A stretch of DNA of 64,000 nt from the NCBI RefSeq assembly GCF_014699055.1, contig NZ_JACXAC010000002.1:434001-498000 (forward strand), read 5' to 3'. The translations under genes were made by a program, and so were the position numbers. Below are positions 19,290-27,308 of this stretch, piece after piece. Source of the stretch: Hymenobacter armeniacus. Lineage in GTDB: Bacteria; Bacteroidota; Bacteroidia; Cytophagales; Hymenobacteraceae. Under the pieces are notes generated by a model, which had not been told where the DNA came from, did not search any database, and worked only from the letters and a program-made list of their open reading frames with translations. The stretch's first letter is position 1, and every line of letters begins with the position of its first letter.

Positions 19290-19574
19290 ATGAAGTTGAT
19301 TGAGCGGTTACTTTCGGTGTTAGCATGGTTGCAGATATTTATATCTCCTGCTCTTATTGGCATAATTGTGGGTGCTGCTATCTGGTTAATCATTAAAGGC
19401 ACATGGGGAATTATACTAGCTGCGGTGACTGTAGCAGCCGGAGTGATTGCAGGCATTGCATTTGCTGAAAAAGCACGCCGAGCCAAAGGGACCATAGAAT
19501 TCATGTCGCGCCTAATTGCTCACCCAGAATTGCGTGAAAAAGAAATAACGAATGACTCTGACCGAATTAAATAA
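19290..19574 (+). CDS. Small two-helix membrane protein, function unknown
   Basis: 94 residues: MKLIERLLSVLAWLQIFISP, a first helix through about residue 35, a second helix (IILAAVTVAAGVIAGIAFA) and a charged tail (EKARRAKGT to NDSDRIK). Base composition is clearly less GC-rich than the genes on either side. Its 3' end overlaps the start of uraD by 23 nt, so it is probably translated from the same message. I do not recognise a family. Because it sits inside the urate/allantoin operon, a role in transport or in organising PuuD at the membrane is possible but only a guess. Confidence 0.6.
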   Translation: MKLIERLLSVLAWLQIFISPALIGIIVGAAIWLIIKGTWGIILAAVTVAAGVIAGIAFAEKARRAKGTIEFMSRLIAHPELREKEITNDSDRIK

Positions 19575-20061
19575 CCTTCCAAAACCCACCCTCGCCGAAG
19601 CCCTGCAGAAATGCTGCGGCTCCACAGCGTGGGTGGAAAATATGGTGGCCTTATTTCCGATTGCTGACGCCGAAACGCTGCTGCACGAGGCAACAAACCA
19701 GTGGAATAAACTCAGCGAAGCCGACTGGCGCGAAGCCTTCACTCACCACTCCAAAATAGGCGGCGACGTGGCTGCCCTGCGCGAAAAATTCGCCAGCACT
19801 AGCCAATGGGCCGAAGGCGAGCAAGCTTCCGTAAAACAGGCTTCCCAAGCCACACTGGAGGCATTAGCGGCGGGCAACGCGGAATATGAGCAGAAATTCG
19901 GCTACATTTTCATCGTGTGCGCTACGGGGAAAACGGCCGATGAAATGCTGGCCTTGCTGCAAGCCCGCATGCCAAATTCTCCTGAAAACGAAATTCTAAT
20001 TGCCGCCGGCGAGCAGGACAAAATTACCCGCATTCGCCTCAAAAAACTACTTGCCGCATGA
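19552..20061 (+). CDS. uraD: OHCU decarboxylase
   Basis: 169 residues, the usual size of 2-oxo-4-hydroxy-4-carboxy-5-ureidoimidazoline decarboxylase. Family motifs: CCGSTAWVENM near the start, WREAFTHHSKIGG (catalytic His), QASQATLEALAAGNAEYEQKFGYIFIVCATGKTADEM read in pieces as N-x-x-Y-x-x-K-F-G-Y-I-F-I-V-C-A, and a final basic helix. It converts OHCU stereospecifically to (S)-allantoin. It overlaps the following hydroxyisourate hydrolase gene by 4 nt (ATGA), showing translational coupling of the two steps after PuuD. Confidence 0.95.
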   Translation: MTLTELNNLPKPTLAEALQKCCGSTAWVENMVALFPIADAETLLHEATNQWNKLSEADWREAFTHHSKIGGDVAALREKFASTSQWAEGEQASVKQASQATLEALAAGNAEYEQKFGYIFIVCATGKTADEMLALLQARMPNSPENEILIAAGEQDKITRIRLKKLLAA

Positions 20062-20396
20062 GCCAGATTACTACGCATATTCTCGATACCACCAAGGGCA
20101 AGCCCGCCGCTAATGTGACCATTGCGCTGCTGCAGCAGGCCGGCGATAACTGGCAGGAAATAGCGCGCGGCGTCACGAATGCGGACGGCCGAATTGCCGA
20201 TTTATTGCCCCGGGAAAAGCAGTTGGAATTGGGGATTTATAAAATGAAATTTTACACCCAGGAATATTTCGCGCAGGACAACACGGCAAATTTTTATCCC
20301 TTCGTGGAAATCATTTTCGATGTGGCCACCACCGAGCATTACCACGTGCCGCTGCTGCTGAATCCGTTCGGGTATTCTACCTACCGTGGGTCCTGA
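20058..20396 (+). CDS. uraH: 5-Hydroxyisourate hydrolase (transthyretin-like)
   Basis: 112 residues of the transthyretin-related family. The N-terminal signature ITTHILDTTKGKPAANVTI with the active-site His and the C-terminal signature ending Y-R-G-S are both present. The middle has YTQEYF and the catalytic H-Y-H-V-P-L-L-L-N-P-F-G-Y element. It hydrolyses 5-hydroxyisourate, the product of PuuD, to OHCU, which UraD then decarboxylates. There is no signal peptide, so the reaction is cytoplasmic. Start overlaps the stop of uraD. Confidence 0.95.
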   Translation: MSQITTHILDTTKGKPAANVTIALLQQAGDNWQEIARGVTNADGRIADLLPREKQLELGIYKMKFYTQEYFAQDNTANFYPFVEIIFDVATTEHYHVPLLLNPFGYSTYRGS

Positions 20397-20399
20397 ACG

Positions 20400-20527
20400 G
20401 TGTAGAGACGCAATATCTTGCGTCTCGTCGTTGAACGGTGACGTTGAACGACGCTATTAGAACGGTCAGAGCCGCGCCAACTAAACAACATCAGCAACGA
20501 CGAGACGCAAAATATTGCGTCTCTACA
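20400..20527. repeat. Composite inverted repeat, family B
   Basis: The left arm (20400-20437) reads TGTAGAGACGCAATATCTTG then CGTCTCG; the right arm (20496-20527) is CGAGACGCAAAATATTGCGT then CTCTACA. Each arm is itself a small palindrome (AGACGCAA/TTGCGTCT), so the element can form a cruciform with hairpin tips. It separates uraH from the DUF6986 gene. Confidence 0.9.
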
Positions 20528-20543
20528 TCCTTTAATTCCCACC

Positions 20544-21974
20544 ATGAAACTCAGCTTACCAGATTCCGCCAAAACTGCTCTGCTCGACGAGTTGGGCGTG
20601 GCCAACCGCCATTTCCAGCAGGTATACCCCGGCGACAAGCCCGACCGCCAGCCCGTGCACACCGTGTACGGCGGCGCTAACCTCTTCAAGGCCGATACCT
20701 GCAAGCGCATGGGCGACATCGCCCTCAACAACCTGCAGACCTACGCGCCCAACTTCGTGGAGCTGGCCCGCGTGCTGCAGCTCAAAAACCACGAGCACCT
20801 GCCCGTTCTGGAAAAAGACATCCACGAACTGACGGCCAAGCTGGATGCCATGACGGCCGATGAGCGCAAGCAGGAGCCCGCCTGGCTGGCGTACTCGGTC
20901 TACAACAAGATTGTGCAGAAGCTGCAGCGCGAAGCCGTGGAAGACTTCCGCGTCGATTTCGAGGACGGATTCGGCAACCGGCCCGATGCCGAGGAGGACG
21001 AAACCGCCGTGCGCGCCGCCCAAGAAGTGGCCAAGGGCATGCAGCAGGGCACGCTCTCGCCCTTTATTGGCATCCGCATCAAGCCCTTCACCGAAGATTT
21101 GAAGCAGCGCGGCGTGCGCACGCTCGACATTTTCCTGACCACCCTGCTGGAAGAAACCGGCGGCAAGCTGCCCGACAACTTCGTGGTGATGCTGCCCAAA
21201 GTGACCATCCCGGAGCAGATGACGACGATGGTGCGCCTGTTTGAGCTGCTGGAGCAGGCCAACGGCCTGGCCCCCGGCACGCTCAAAATGGAAACCATGG
21301 TGGAGGCCACCCAGATTGTGATGGACGAGGAGGGCCGCAACCCGCTCATGCGCATCATCCGGGCCAGCGAGGGGCGCTGCATTGCGGCCCACTTCGGCAC
21401 TTACGACTACACCGCCTCCTGCGGCATCACGGCCAAGTACCAGACCATGGCCCACCCGGTGTGCGACTTCGCCCACCACATGACCAAAGTAGCGTTGGGC
21501 GGCACCGGCATTTTCCTCTCGGATGGCGCCACCAACGTGATGCCCATCGGCCCGCACCGCGGCGAAAACCTGAGCTACGCCCAGCTGCGCGAAAACCAGG
21601 AATCGGTGCACAACGCCTGGCGCCAGGCCTACCACCACACCACGCACTCGCTCATCAACGGCATGTACCAGGGCTGGGACCTCAACCCCGCCCAGTTGCC
21701 GATGCGCTACGCCGCCACTTACAACTTCTTCCTGAGCAGCTACGCCGATGCCGTGCATCGCCTGAAAACCTTCGTGGAGCGCGCCGCCATTTCCACCCTT
21801 ACCGGCGACATTTTCGACGATGCCGCCACCGGCCAGGGCCTGCTCAACTTCTTCCTCAAAGCCCTGAACTGCGGCGCGATTTCGGAAGAGGAAATCCTCG
21901 CCACCGGCCTCACGCTGGAAGAGGTGCAAACCCGCTCGTTCTTCCGCATTCTGGAAGGGCGGCGCAGACGTTAA
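20544..21974 (+). CDS. DUF6986-type aldolase/citrate-lyase superfamily protein in the ureide operon
   Basis: 476 residues related to the PEP/pyruvate-binding TIM barrels (CitE, HpcH, malate synthase). Candidate active-site residues sit where that superfamily keeps them: R178 in FIGIRIKPF, the metal-binding E250 in LKMETMVEA, and D288 in FGTYDYTASCGI. The family is, as I recall, DUF6986, often labelled phosphoenolpyruvate kinase without proof. It is the last gene of the allB-allC-allE-uraD-uraH run, and no ureidoglycolate lyase (AllA type), ureidoglycolate dehydrogenase or amidohydrolase is seen in the window. It may therefore act on ureidoglycolate or on glyoxylate; this is inference from context. 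The predicted protein is cytoplasmic, and a terminator follows. Confidence 0.82.
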   Translation: MKLSLPDSAKTALLDELGVANRHFQQVYPGDKPDRQPVHTVYGGANLFKADTCKRMGDIALNNLQTYAPNFVELARVLQLKNHEHLPVLEKDIHELTAKLDAMTADERKQEPAWLAYSVYNKIVQKLQREAVEDFRVDFEDGFGNRPDAEEDETAVRAAQEVAKGMQQGTLSPFIGIRIKPFTEDLKQRGVRTLDIFLTTLLEETGGKLPDNFVVMLPKVTIPEQMTTMVRLFELLEQANGLAPGTLKMETMVEATQIVMDEEGRNPLMRIIRASEGRCIAAHFGTYDYTASCGITAKYQTMAHPVCDFAHHMTKVALGGTGIFLSDGATNVMPIGPHRGENLSYAQLRENQESVHNAWRQAYHHTTHSLINGMYQGWDLNPAQLPMRYAATYNFFLSSYADAVHRLKTFVERAAISTLTGDIFDDAATGQGLLNFFLKALNCGAISEEEILATGLTLEEVQTRSFFRILEGRRRR

Positions 21975-22010
21975 ACCTCACCCCCGGCCCCTCTCCACAG
22001 GGGAGGGGAG
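21975..22010. repeat. Single arm of repeat family C
   Basis: CCTCACCCCCGGCCCCTCTC followed by CACAGGGGAGGGG, matching one arm of the full elements at 29627, 35389 and 56384. It begins at the stop codon of the DUF6986 gene. No second arm is seen. Confidence 0.75.
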
Positions 22011-22023
22011 CCTGACGGATTCC

Positions 22024-22066
22024 AACAAAAAAGCCTCGATGCATTCAGCAACGGGGCTTTTTTGTT
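22024..22066. terminator. Bidirectional terminator between convergent genes
   Basis: AACAAAAAAGCCTCG and CGGGGCTTTTTTGTT form a 15-bp stem with G-T pairs, A run on one side and T run on the other, placed between the DUF6986 gene (+) and the membrane gene (-). Confidence 0.85.
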
Positions 22067-22112
22067 GGTTTTTGAAGCGGTGGAAAGCGAAGCGGCAAAC
22101 AGCCCCTCCGTG

Positions 22113-22610
22113 CTACAGCCAGGCGGCGCTGAGAGCGTACGACACGGCCATGATGCCCGAGAACACGGCGCTGGCCATGAAGCGCCGGCCGGTGGCCACG
22201 CGGTTCTGAATGTAGTAGTTGGCCGCCAGCGAAACCGGAGCATTTAGCAGGAAAGAGCGGCCGGCGACGGGCAACAGGGCCAGCGAAACCGTTTCGGCGG
22301 CGCCCCCGAACACGCCCAGAAACACGTAGTGCCGGGCAATCCAGAGCGGGTTGAAGTAGAGCAGGGTGAGGGCCGCGCGGCCGGTTTTGCGTAGCTGGCT
22401 GCCGTCGGGGCGGGTGGGCACCCGGGCGTCGAGCCAGCGGAAGTAGGCCGGCACCTCCGTGGAGTAGAGCAGGCCGCCCACCAGGGCCATGCCCAGCAGC
22501 CGCAGCCAGCTAAACTGCTGCAGCAACAGCGCGGCGGCGGTGTCGCCGGCGGCGTAAATCAGAAAGCCCTGGACGTGGGTGCCGAGGGGAATGGAACGGG
22601 TAAGTTGCAA
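22113..22610 (-). CDS. Membrane protein with Mpv17/PMP22-like pattern
   Basis: 165 residues, four hydrophobic segments. The spaced elements G-F-L-I-Y-A-A-G-D-T (helix 1), PAYFRWLDARVP (loop after helix 2) and N-A-P-V-S-L-A-A-N-Y-Y-I-Q-N-R-V (before the last helix) resemble the GxLxxxGD, WYxxLDxxxP and WPxxxxxNFxxVPxxxR pattern of the eukaryotic Mpv17/PMP22 family, but the match is weak and by eye. The start is a TTG at 22610; no ATG is available nearby, and a TACTTTTG promoter box at 22642-22649 supports transcription from about 22635. It is convergent with the ureide operon and divergent from the GH3 gene. Function unknown. Confidence 0.6.
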   Translation of the reverse strand: MQLTRSIPLGTHVQGFLIYAAGDTAAALLLQQFSWLRLLGMALVGGLLYSTEVPAYFRWLDARVPTRPDGSQLRKTGRAALTLLYFNPLWIARHYVFLGVFGGAAETVSLALLPVAGRSFLLNAPVSLAANYYIQNRVATGRRFMASAVFSGIMAVSYALSAAWL

Positions 22611-22641
22611 GTAGGGGAGGGGGTTCGTAAAAATCGGGGTG

Positions 22642-22649
22642 CAAAAGTA
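22642..22649 (-). promoter_or_regulatory. Bacteroidota -7 promoter box
   Basis: The minus strand reads TACTTTTG, a perfect TAnnTTTG, 32 nt before the TTG start of the Mpv17-like gene. Confidence 0.6.
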
Positions 22650-22801
22650 CGAAAACCCTTTCCGGCGTCATAGGTGCGGCGAAAGAAAACGGCGAGCGCA
22701 CTTGTAAACGTTTGCGTAGATAAGCGTTGGTTTCGGGCCATTCCGGCGGGAAGTTTACGGGCGTTTCCGACTTCCCCAAATCCCACCCGACCGTCCTTTT
22801 C

Positions 22802-25210
22802 ATGAATCAAAAATCCCTGCTGCTGGCCCTGAGCTGCCTGCTTACCACCACGGCGCACGCCCAGAAAAACCTCTACCACAAAGGCTGGGTCGACTTCAAC
22901 AAAAACGGCCGGCGCGATGTGTACGAGGACGTGACTCAGCCGTTGGAAAAGCGCGTCGACGACCTGCTGGCCCAGATGACCCTGGACGAAAAAACCTGCC
23001 AGATGGCCACGCTCTACGGTTTCGGGCGGGTGCTGAAGGACGAAATGCCCACGCCCGGCTGGAAAAATGAAGTCTGGAAGGACGGTATCGCCAACATCGA
23101 CGAGGAGCTGAACGGCGTGCGCAACACCCCCAAGGCCGCCAGTAAATACACCTTCCCGTTCAGCCAGCACGCGGTGGGCATCAACAACGTGCAGCGTTGG
23201 TTTGTGGAGGAAACCCGACTGGGCATCCCCGTCGATTTCACCAACGAGGGCATCCACGGGCTGAACCACGACCGCGCCACGCCCTTGCCGGCCCCCATCG
23301 GCATCGGCAGCACCTGGGACAAGGCCCTGGTGCGCCGCGCCGGCGAAACCGTGGGCCGCGAGGCCAAAGCCCTGGGCTACACCAACGTGTACGTGCCCAT
23401 CCTGGACCCCGCCCGCGACCCGCGCTGGGGCCGCGTGGTGGAGTGCTACGGCGAAGACCCCTTCCTCATCGCGGAGCTGGGCAAGCAAATGGTCCTCGGC
23501 GTGCAGGGCCAGGGCGTGGCCGCCACGCTCAAGCATTTCGCCGTGTACAGCGTGCCCAAGGGCGGGCGCGACGGCAACGCCCGCACCGACCCGCACGTCG
23601 CGCCCCGCGAGCTGCACCAGCTGTTCCTCTACCCGTTTCGCCGCGTCATTCAGGAGGCCCACCCGCTGGGCGTGATGAGCAGCTACAACGACTGGGACGG
23701 CGTGCCCATCACCGGCAGCCACTACTTCCTCACGGAACTGCTGCGCCAGCAATACGGCTTCGATGGCTACGTGGTGTCCGACAGCCGGGCGGTGGAATTC
23801 ATCTCCGAGAAGCACCACGTCGCGCCCGATTTCCTCGACGGCACCCGCCAGGCTGTGGAGGCCGGCCTGAACGTGTGGACCAACTTCTACACCCCCGCCA
23901 CCTACATCAACAACGTGCGCGAGTTGGTGAAAACCGGCCGCCTGGCCCAGGCCACCGTCGATGCGCGGGTGCGCGAGGTGCTGCGCGTGAAATTCCGCCT
24001 CGGCCTCTTCGACCAGCCCTACGTGCCCGACCCCAAACAGGCCGACAAAACCGTGCACACGCCCACCGATGAGGCCTTCGCTCTGCAAGCCAACCGCGAA
24101 TCACTCGTCCTGCTGAAAAACGAAAACGCCCGCCTGCCCCTGCAAAAAAGCCAGCTGAAAAACCTGCTCGTAGTGGGCCCGCTGGCCGATAACCCCGACC
24201 CCGCCATCAGCCGCTACGGCCCCTCGAACAACCCCGTGACCACCGTGCTCAAGGGCCTGCAAGCGGCGGCCGGCCCCGGCCTCACGGTGCAGTACGCCAA
24301 GGGTTGCGACGTGGTGTGCCCCGGCTGGCCCGATACCGAGCTGGTGCCCACGCCCCTGAGCGCCCCCGAGCAGCAGGGCATCGCCGACGCCGTGGCCAAA
24401 GCCCAGGCCGCCGATGTCATCGTGGCCGTGCTGGGCGAGGACGACAAAACCGTGGGCGAAAGCCTCTCGCGCACCTCGCTCGAGCTGCCCGGCCGCCAGC
24501 AACAGCTGCTGGAGGCCCTGCACGCCACCGGCAAGCCCGTGGTGCTGGTGCTCATCAACGGCCAGCCGCTCACTATCAACTGGGCGGCGCGCCAGGTGCC
24601 GGCCATTCTGGAGGCATGGTTCCCGGGCCCGTCGGGCGGCACGGCCATCGCCGAGGCGCTGTTTGGCGACTATAACCCCGGCGGCAAGCTCACCATGACC
24701 TTCCCCAAAAGCACCGGCCAGATTGAGTTCAACTTCCCCTTCAAGCCCGCCTCCCAGGCCGACCAGCCCATCGGCGGCGACCCCAACGGCGGCGGCAAAA
24801 CCGCCACCAACGGCCCCCTCTATCCCTTCGGCTTCGGCCTGAGCTACACCACCTTCGCCTATTCCAACCTCCAGGTAACGCCCCGCGAAGCCGCCCCCAA
24901 AGCCCCCATCGAAATAGCAGTGGACGTGGCCAACACCGGCCCGGTAAAAGGCGACGAAGTAGTCCAGCTCTACCTGCGCGACAAGCTCAGCACCGTCATC
25001 ACCTACGACAGCCAGCTGCGCGGCTTCGAGCGCGTGAGCCTGGCCCCCGGCGAGAAAAAAACCATCCACTTCACCCTCCGCCCCGACGATTTGGCGCTGC
25101 TCGACCGCAACATGAACTGGGTAGTCGAGCCCGGCGAATTCGAAGTGCTGGTGGGCAGCTCCTCGACGGATATTCGGGCGAAGCAGACGTTCGTGAGTAA
25201 GGCGGAGTAG
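22802..25210 (+). CDS. Secreted GH3 beta-glucosidase
   Basis: 802 residues. The signal peptide (LLLALSCLLTTTAHAQ) fixes the ATG at 22802. Directly after it, DFNKNGRRDVYED looks like a calcium-binding loop, common in Bacteroidota family 3 enzymes. The (alpha/beta)8 domain carries TLDEKTCQMATLYG, NEGIHGL, DPARDPRWGR and catalytic D327 in GFDGYVVSDSRAVEF. Residues about 440-650 form the second alpha/beta domain (LLKNENARLPL to GGKLTMTFP with an acid/base region around E-D-D-K-T-V-G-E), and a fibronectin III-like domain ends the protein. It should release glucose or xylose from oligosaccharides in the periplasm. No SusC/SusD pair is beside it. Confidence 0.92.
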   Translation: MNQKSLLLALSCLLTTTAHAQKNLYHKGWVDFNKNGRRDVYEDVTQPLEKRVDDLLAQMTLDEKTCQMATLYGFGRVLKDEMPTPGWKNEVWKDGIANIDEELNGVRNTPKAASKYTFPFSQHAVGINNVQRWFVEETRLGIPVDFTNEGIHGLNHDRATPLPAPIGIGSTWDKALVRRAGETVGREAKALGYTNVYVPILDPARDPRWGRVVECYGEDPFLIAELGKQMVLGVQGQGVAATLKHFAVYSVPKGGRDGNARTDPHVAPRELHQLFLYPFRRVIQEAHPLGVMSSYNDWDGVPITGSHYFLTELLRQQYGFDGYVVSDSRAVEFISEKHHVAPDFLDGTRQAVEAGLNVWTNFYTPATYINNVRELVKTGRLAQATVDARVREVLRVKFRLGLFDQPYVPDPKQADKTVHTPTDEAFALQANRESLVLLKNENARLPLQKSQLKNLLVVGPLADNPDPAISRYGPSNNPVTTVLKGLQAAAGPGLTVQYAKGCDVVCPGWPDTELVPTPLSAPEQQGIADAVAKAQAADVIVAVLGEDDKTVGESLSRTSLELPGRQQQLLEALHATGKPVVLVLINGQPLTINWAARQVPAILEAWFPGPSGGTAIAEALFGDYNPGGKLTMTFPKSTGQIEFNFPFKPASQADQPIGGDPNGGGKTATNGPLYPFGFGLSYTTFAYSNLQVTPREAAPKAPIEIAVDVANTGPVKGDEVVQLYLRDKLSTVITYDSQLRGFERVSLAPGEKKTIHFTLRPDDLALLDRNMNWVVEPGEFEVLVGSSSTDIRAKQTFVSKAE

Positions 25211-25261
25211 CTCAGCGCTGCCCAACTCCTTCCCCCAAGCCCTGAGCTGCGGCAGAAACAG

Positions 25262-25296
25262 AAAGAGGCTGAAGCTACGGGAGCTTCAGCCTCTTT
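25262..25296. terminator. Bidirectional terminator between GH3 and AIPR genes
   Basis: AAAGAGGCTGAAGCT and AGCTTCAGCCTCTTT form a perfect 15-bp stem with a 5-nt loop, between the convergent genes ending at 25210 and 25313. Confidence 0.85.
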
Positions 25297-25312
25297 TGAG
25301 TTCAGCAAAAAA

Positions 25313-27106
25313 TCAAATTTCTTGGCTATTTTGAACTATAGCGGTAAAATAGCCGATGACATCATTTTTGAAATCTCCTTTTGAAAAGTAGTTCGCATAA
25401 TTGAATGTCAAAGTTTCTTGTGACGTCTTTTTGTCAATAATTATGCTGCTAAAGCGTGAGTTTTCTGGTTTTGTAGAAATGTGACCCTCGAAAGAATTCC
25501 AATGCTTAGTTAAAGTGAGTATGGATTTTGGAGAGTTTTTGATAGATAAGTCAGTGTCATAAATACTGCCTATTAGCACTGATGCATATATTTTAGAAAA
25601 TAATTGGCTGTTGCGCAAGTTTATTATAGTTAAATCTTTAGTTAGTTCAATAAAACTCAAGTATCCAAAATAAAATTTATCAAGCACTTTTGCATTAAGG
25701 CTAGAAGTGTCAAACGCTCCTTTCTGAAAAAGTCTTTTCTGCTTTGCATCTTCAATTCTTCCTTGAGTCGCATAAAGAATTTTGTAGAATAAGTTTCTTT
25801 CTAAAATTCCCTTTTCGTTTATATAGCCCTCTGCGATTCCATCTGCAAATTCACCTAGCTTTCTTTCATAAAATATGCCGTATCTATTAAATAGAATAGA
25901 CTGCAACTCAATATTGCTCTTGCTATTTGCAACTTTATCAGCGTTTGTGACAGTGGTTTGTTGATTTGTTGCTTGTGAAATGGCTTCAATTAGTTCCAGC
26001 TTATTTGCTTCGCTAGTAGGTGTAGTATCTTCATTAGTGAACGTTATTATTTTAAGCAGAACTTCCTTGTTCTCAAAAATACTTTCTTCATTTTGGAATT
26101 CATCAAGAATTCTGCTTAAAGTAAAAGATGTTTGCCCACCATTTATAATTTGAGGATTTGTGACAGTAAGTTGTGCTTTGTTTTTTTGGCCAATTTTCTC
26201 ATTAATATTGCTTTCATCGGATAGCATGGTTATGCCATTGTTGTATAAAGCAAATTCATTTGTTTTCTTTCCTACGATTGATTCCCTGATAGAATTATTC
26301 ACCTTTCTTCCTGTGAATTCAAGGTAGCTTCGTGGATTGAATTTTAAAATAGAATTTTTATATTTTTGCATTAATTTTGCTACTTCAACAGTAGGTACGA
26401 ATAAAACTGTTATTTCACACTTGCTGTATTCCGTTTCGACAGCATAGCTAATCTTTGAGCCTGAATTTTTATTACTTAAGTCTAGGGAAATATGTAAATC
26501 TGTGGCATTGAAATATGTCCCCGAAACTACAGGATATACAAGCTGGTTATAACTTTTTTCGAAATCAAAAACTTGAGCAGGATAGCCATCAGTTAACTTT
26601 TTTAGATTACTATTTGATACTTTACTTAGATTGGCTAATATGACAACCTCATATCTGTATCTTGAAATGTCTTTTATAAGAGACAGTTTCTTTATCATTT
26701 GTTTTATCTTTCCGTTGTATTCATTGCCTTTCTCATCTTGGTTTTCGCCATCAAGTATTCTTGAAATATCCATTGCTAATATTTCCATTAGCTCTATCTC
26801 TTTTGAATTGAAATTCGATTCAGATGTTCTGAATTTAGATTGAATAAGATATATCGTTTTCGAATCTGCGTCTATATAGTATCCGTCAATTCCCCCGTCG
26901 AAGGTGTCATCAGTCAAGTAGTTCTCTCTCTCAATAAAGTCAAGCAATCCAAAGCTTACCTTTAAATATAAGTGTATGAATGCCCTCGCTCTAGCTTGAT
27001 TTACCTTTTCTGTATCTTCTACAGGCGGGTGATATTTTTTAAAAGTGATAGGTGCCTCTTGACATACTTTATCCAATATATTGAGAAGTGTTGCGTATTT
27101 GCTCAT
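25313..27106 (-). CDS. AIPR-family abortive phage infection protein
   Basis: 597 residues from the ATG at 27106 (the frame extends 13 codons to a TTG). The hallmark of the AIPR family is present: FALYNNGITMLSD followed by N-P-Q-I-I-N-G-G-Q-T-S (residues 322-327 for NGGQTS). The N-terminal part has D70-G-G-I-D74-G and I-Y-L-I-Q89-S-K91-F, which fits a PD-(D/E)xK-type nuclease core. The family is linked to abortive phage resistance. Base composition is strikingly AT-rich, and codon use (AAA, ATT, TTA) differs completely from all neighbours, a strong sign of recent transfer. It is a single gene between two parts of the purine locus, with no restriction-modification or other defence gene beside it. 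Mechanism is inferred from motifs only. Confidence 0.87.
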   Translation of the reverse strand: MSKYATLLNILDKVCQEAPITFKKYHPPVEDTEKVNQARARAFIHLYLKVSFGLLDFIERENYLTDDTFDGGIDGYYIDADSKTIYLIQSKFRTSESNFNSKEIELMEILAMDISRILDGENQDEKGNEYNGKIKQMIKKLSLIKDISRYRYEVVILANLSKVSNSNLKKLTDGYPAQVFDFEKSYNQLVYPVVSGTYFNATDLHISLDLSNKNSGSKISYAVETEYSKCEITVLFVPTVEVAKLMQKYKNSILKFNPRSYLEFTGRKVNNSIRESIVGKKTNEFALYNNGITMLSDESNINEKIGQKNKAQLTVTNPQIINGGQTSFTLSRILDEFQNEESIFENKEVLLKIITFTNEDTTPTSEANKLELIEAISQATNQQTTVTNADKVANSKSNIELQSILFNRYGIFYERKLGEFADGIAEGYINEKGILERNLFYKILYATQGRIEDAKQKRLFQKGAFDTSSLNAKVLDKFYFGYLSFIELTKDLTIINLRNSQLFSKIYASVLIGSIYDTDLSIKNSPKSILTLTKHWNSFEGHISTKPENSRFSSIIIDKKTSQETLTFNYANYFSKGDFKNDVIGYFTAIVQNSQEI

Positions 27107-27308
27107 TATTATCTTCTGGATTTTAATTATGGAACCTTCACTCAAACATACACATAATATTCAAATGCCTTTTATTAATAGGTAATTGAATATTGCATGT
27201 AAAGGTTTTTGTGATTCATTCTTTTACGATGCTTCAAAAAAAGCCTTCGCTGACGCTTGTGCTGTTATTCGTCGTAGTACACGCTCAAACCCCACAATCC
27301 ACACCGCG

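Noticed and set aside
22650-22700. Minus-strand peptide APMTPERVFVLLHPDF, similar to the XdhB C-terminus SAPMTPEKVLVSLYPEF
   Set aside because: About 30 bp of resemblance to the end of xdhB, perhaps a small duplicated fragment, but it lies in a promoter region with no frame beyond it; too short to call a pseudogene.
22559-24088. Long minus-strand open frame antisense to the GH3 gene
   Set aside because: His/Val/Gly-rich composition typical of the reverse of GC-rich coding DNA; the plus strand encodes clear GH3 motifs.
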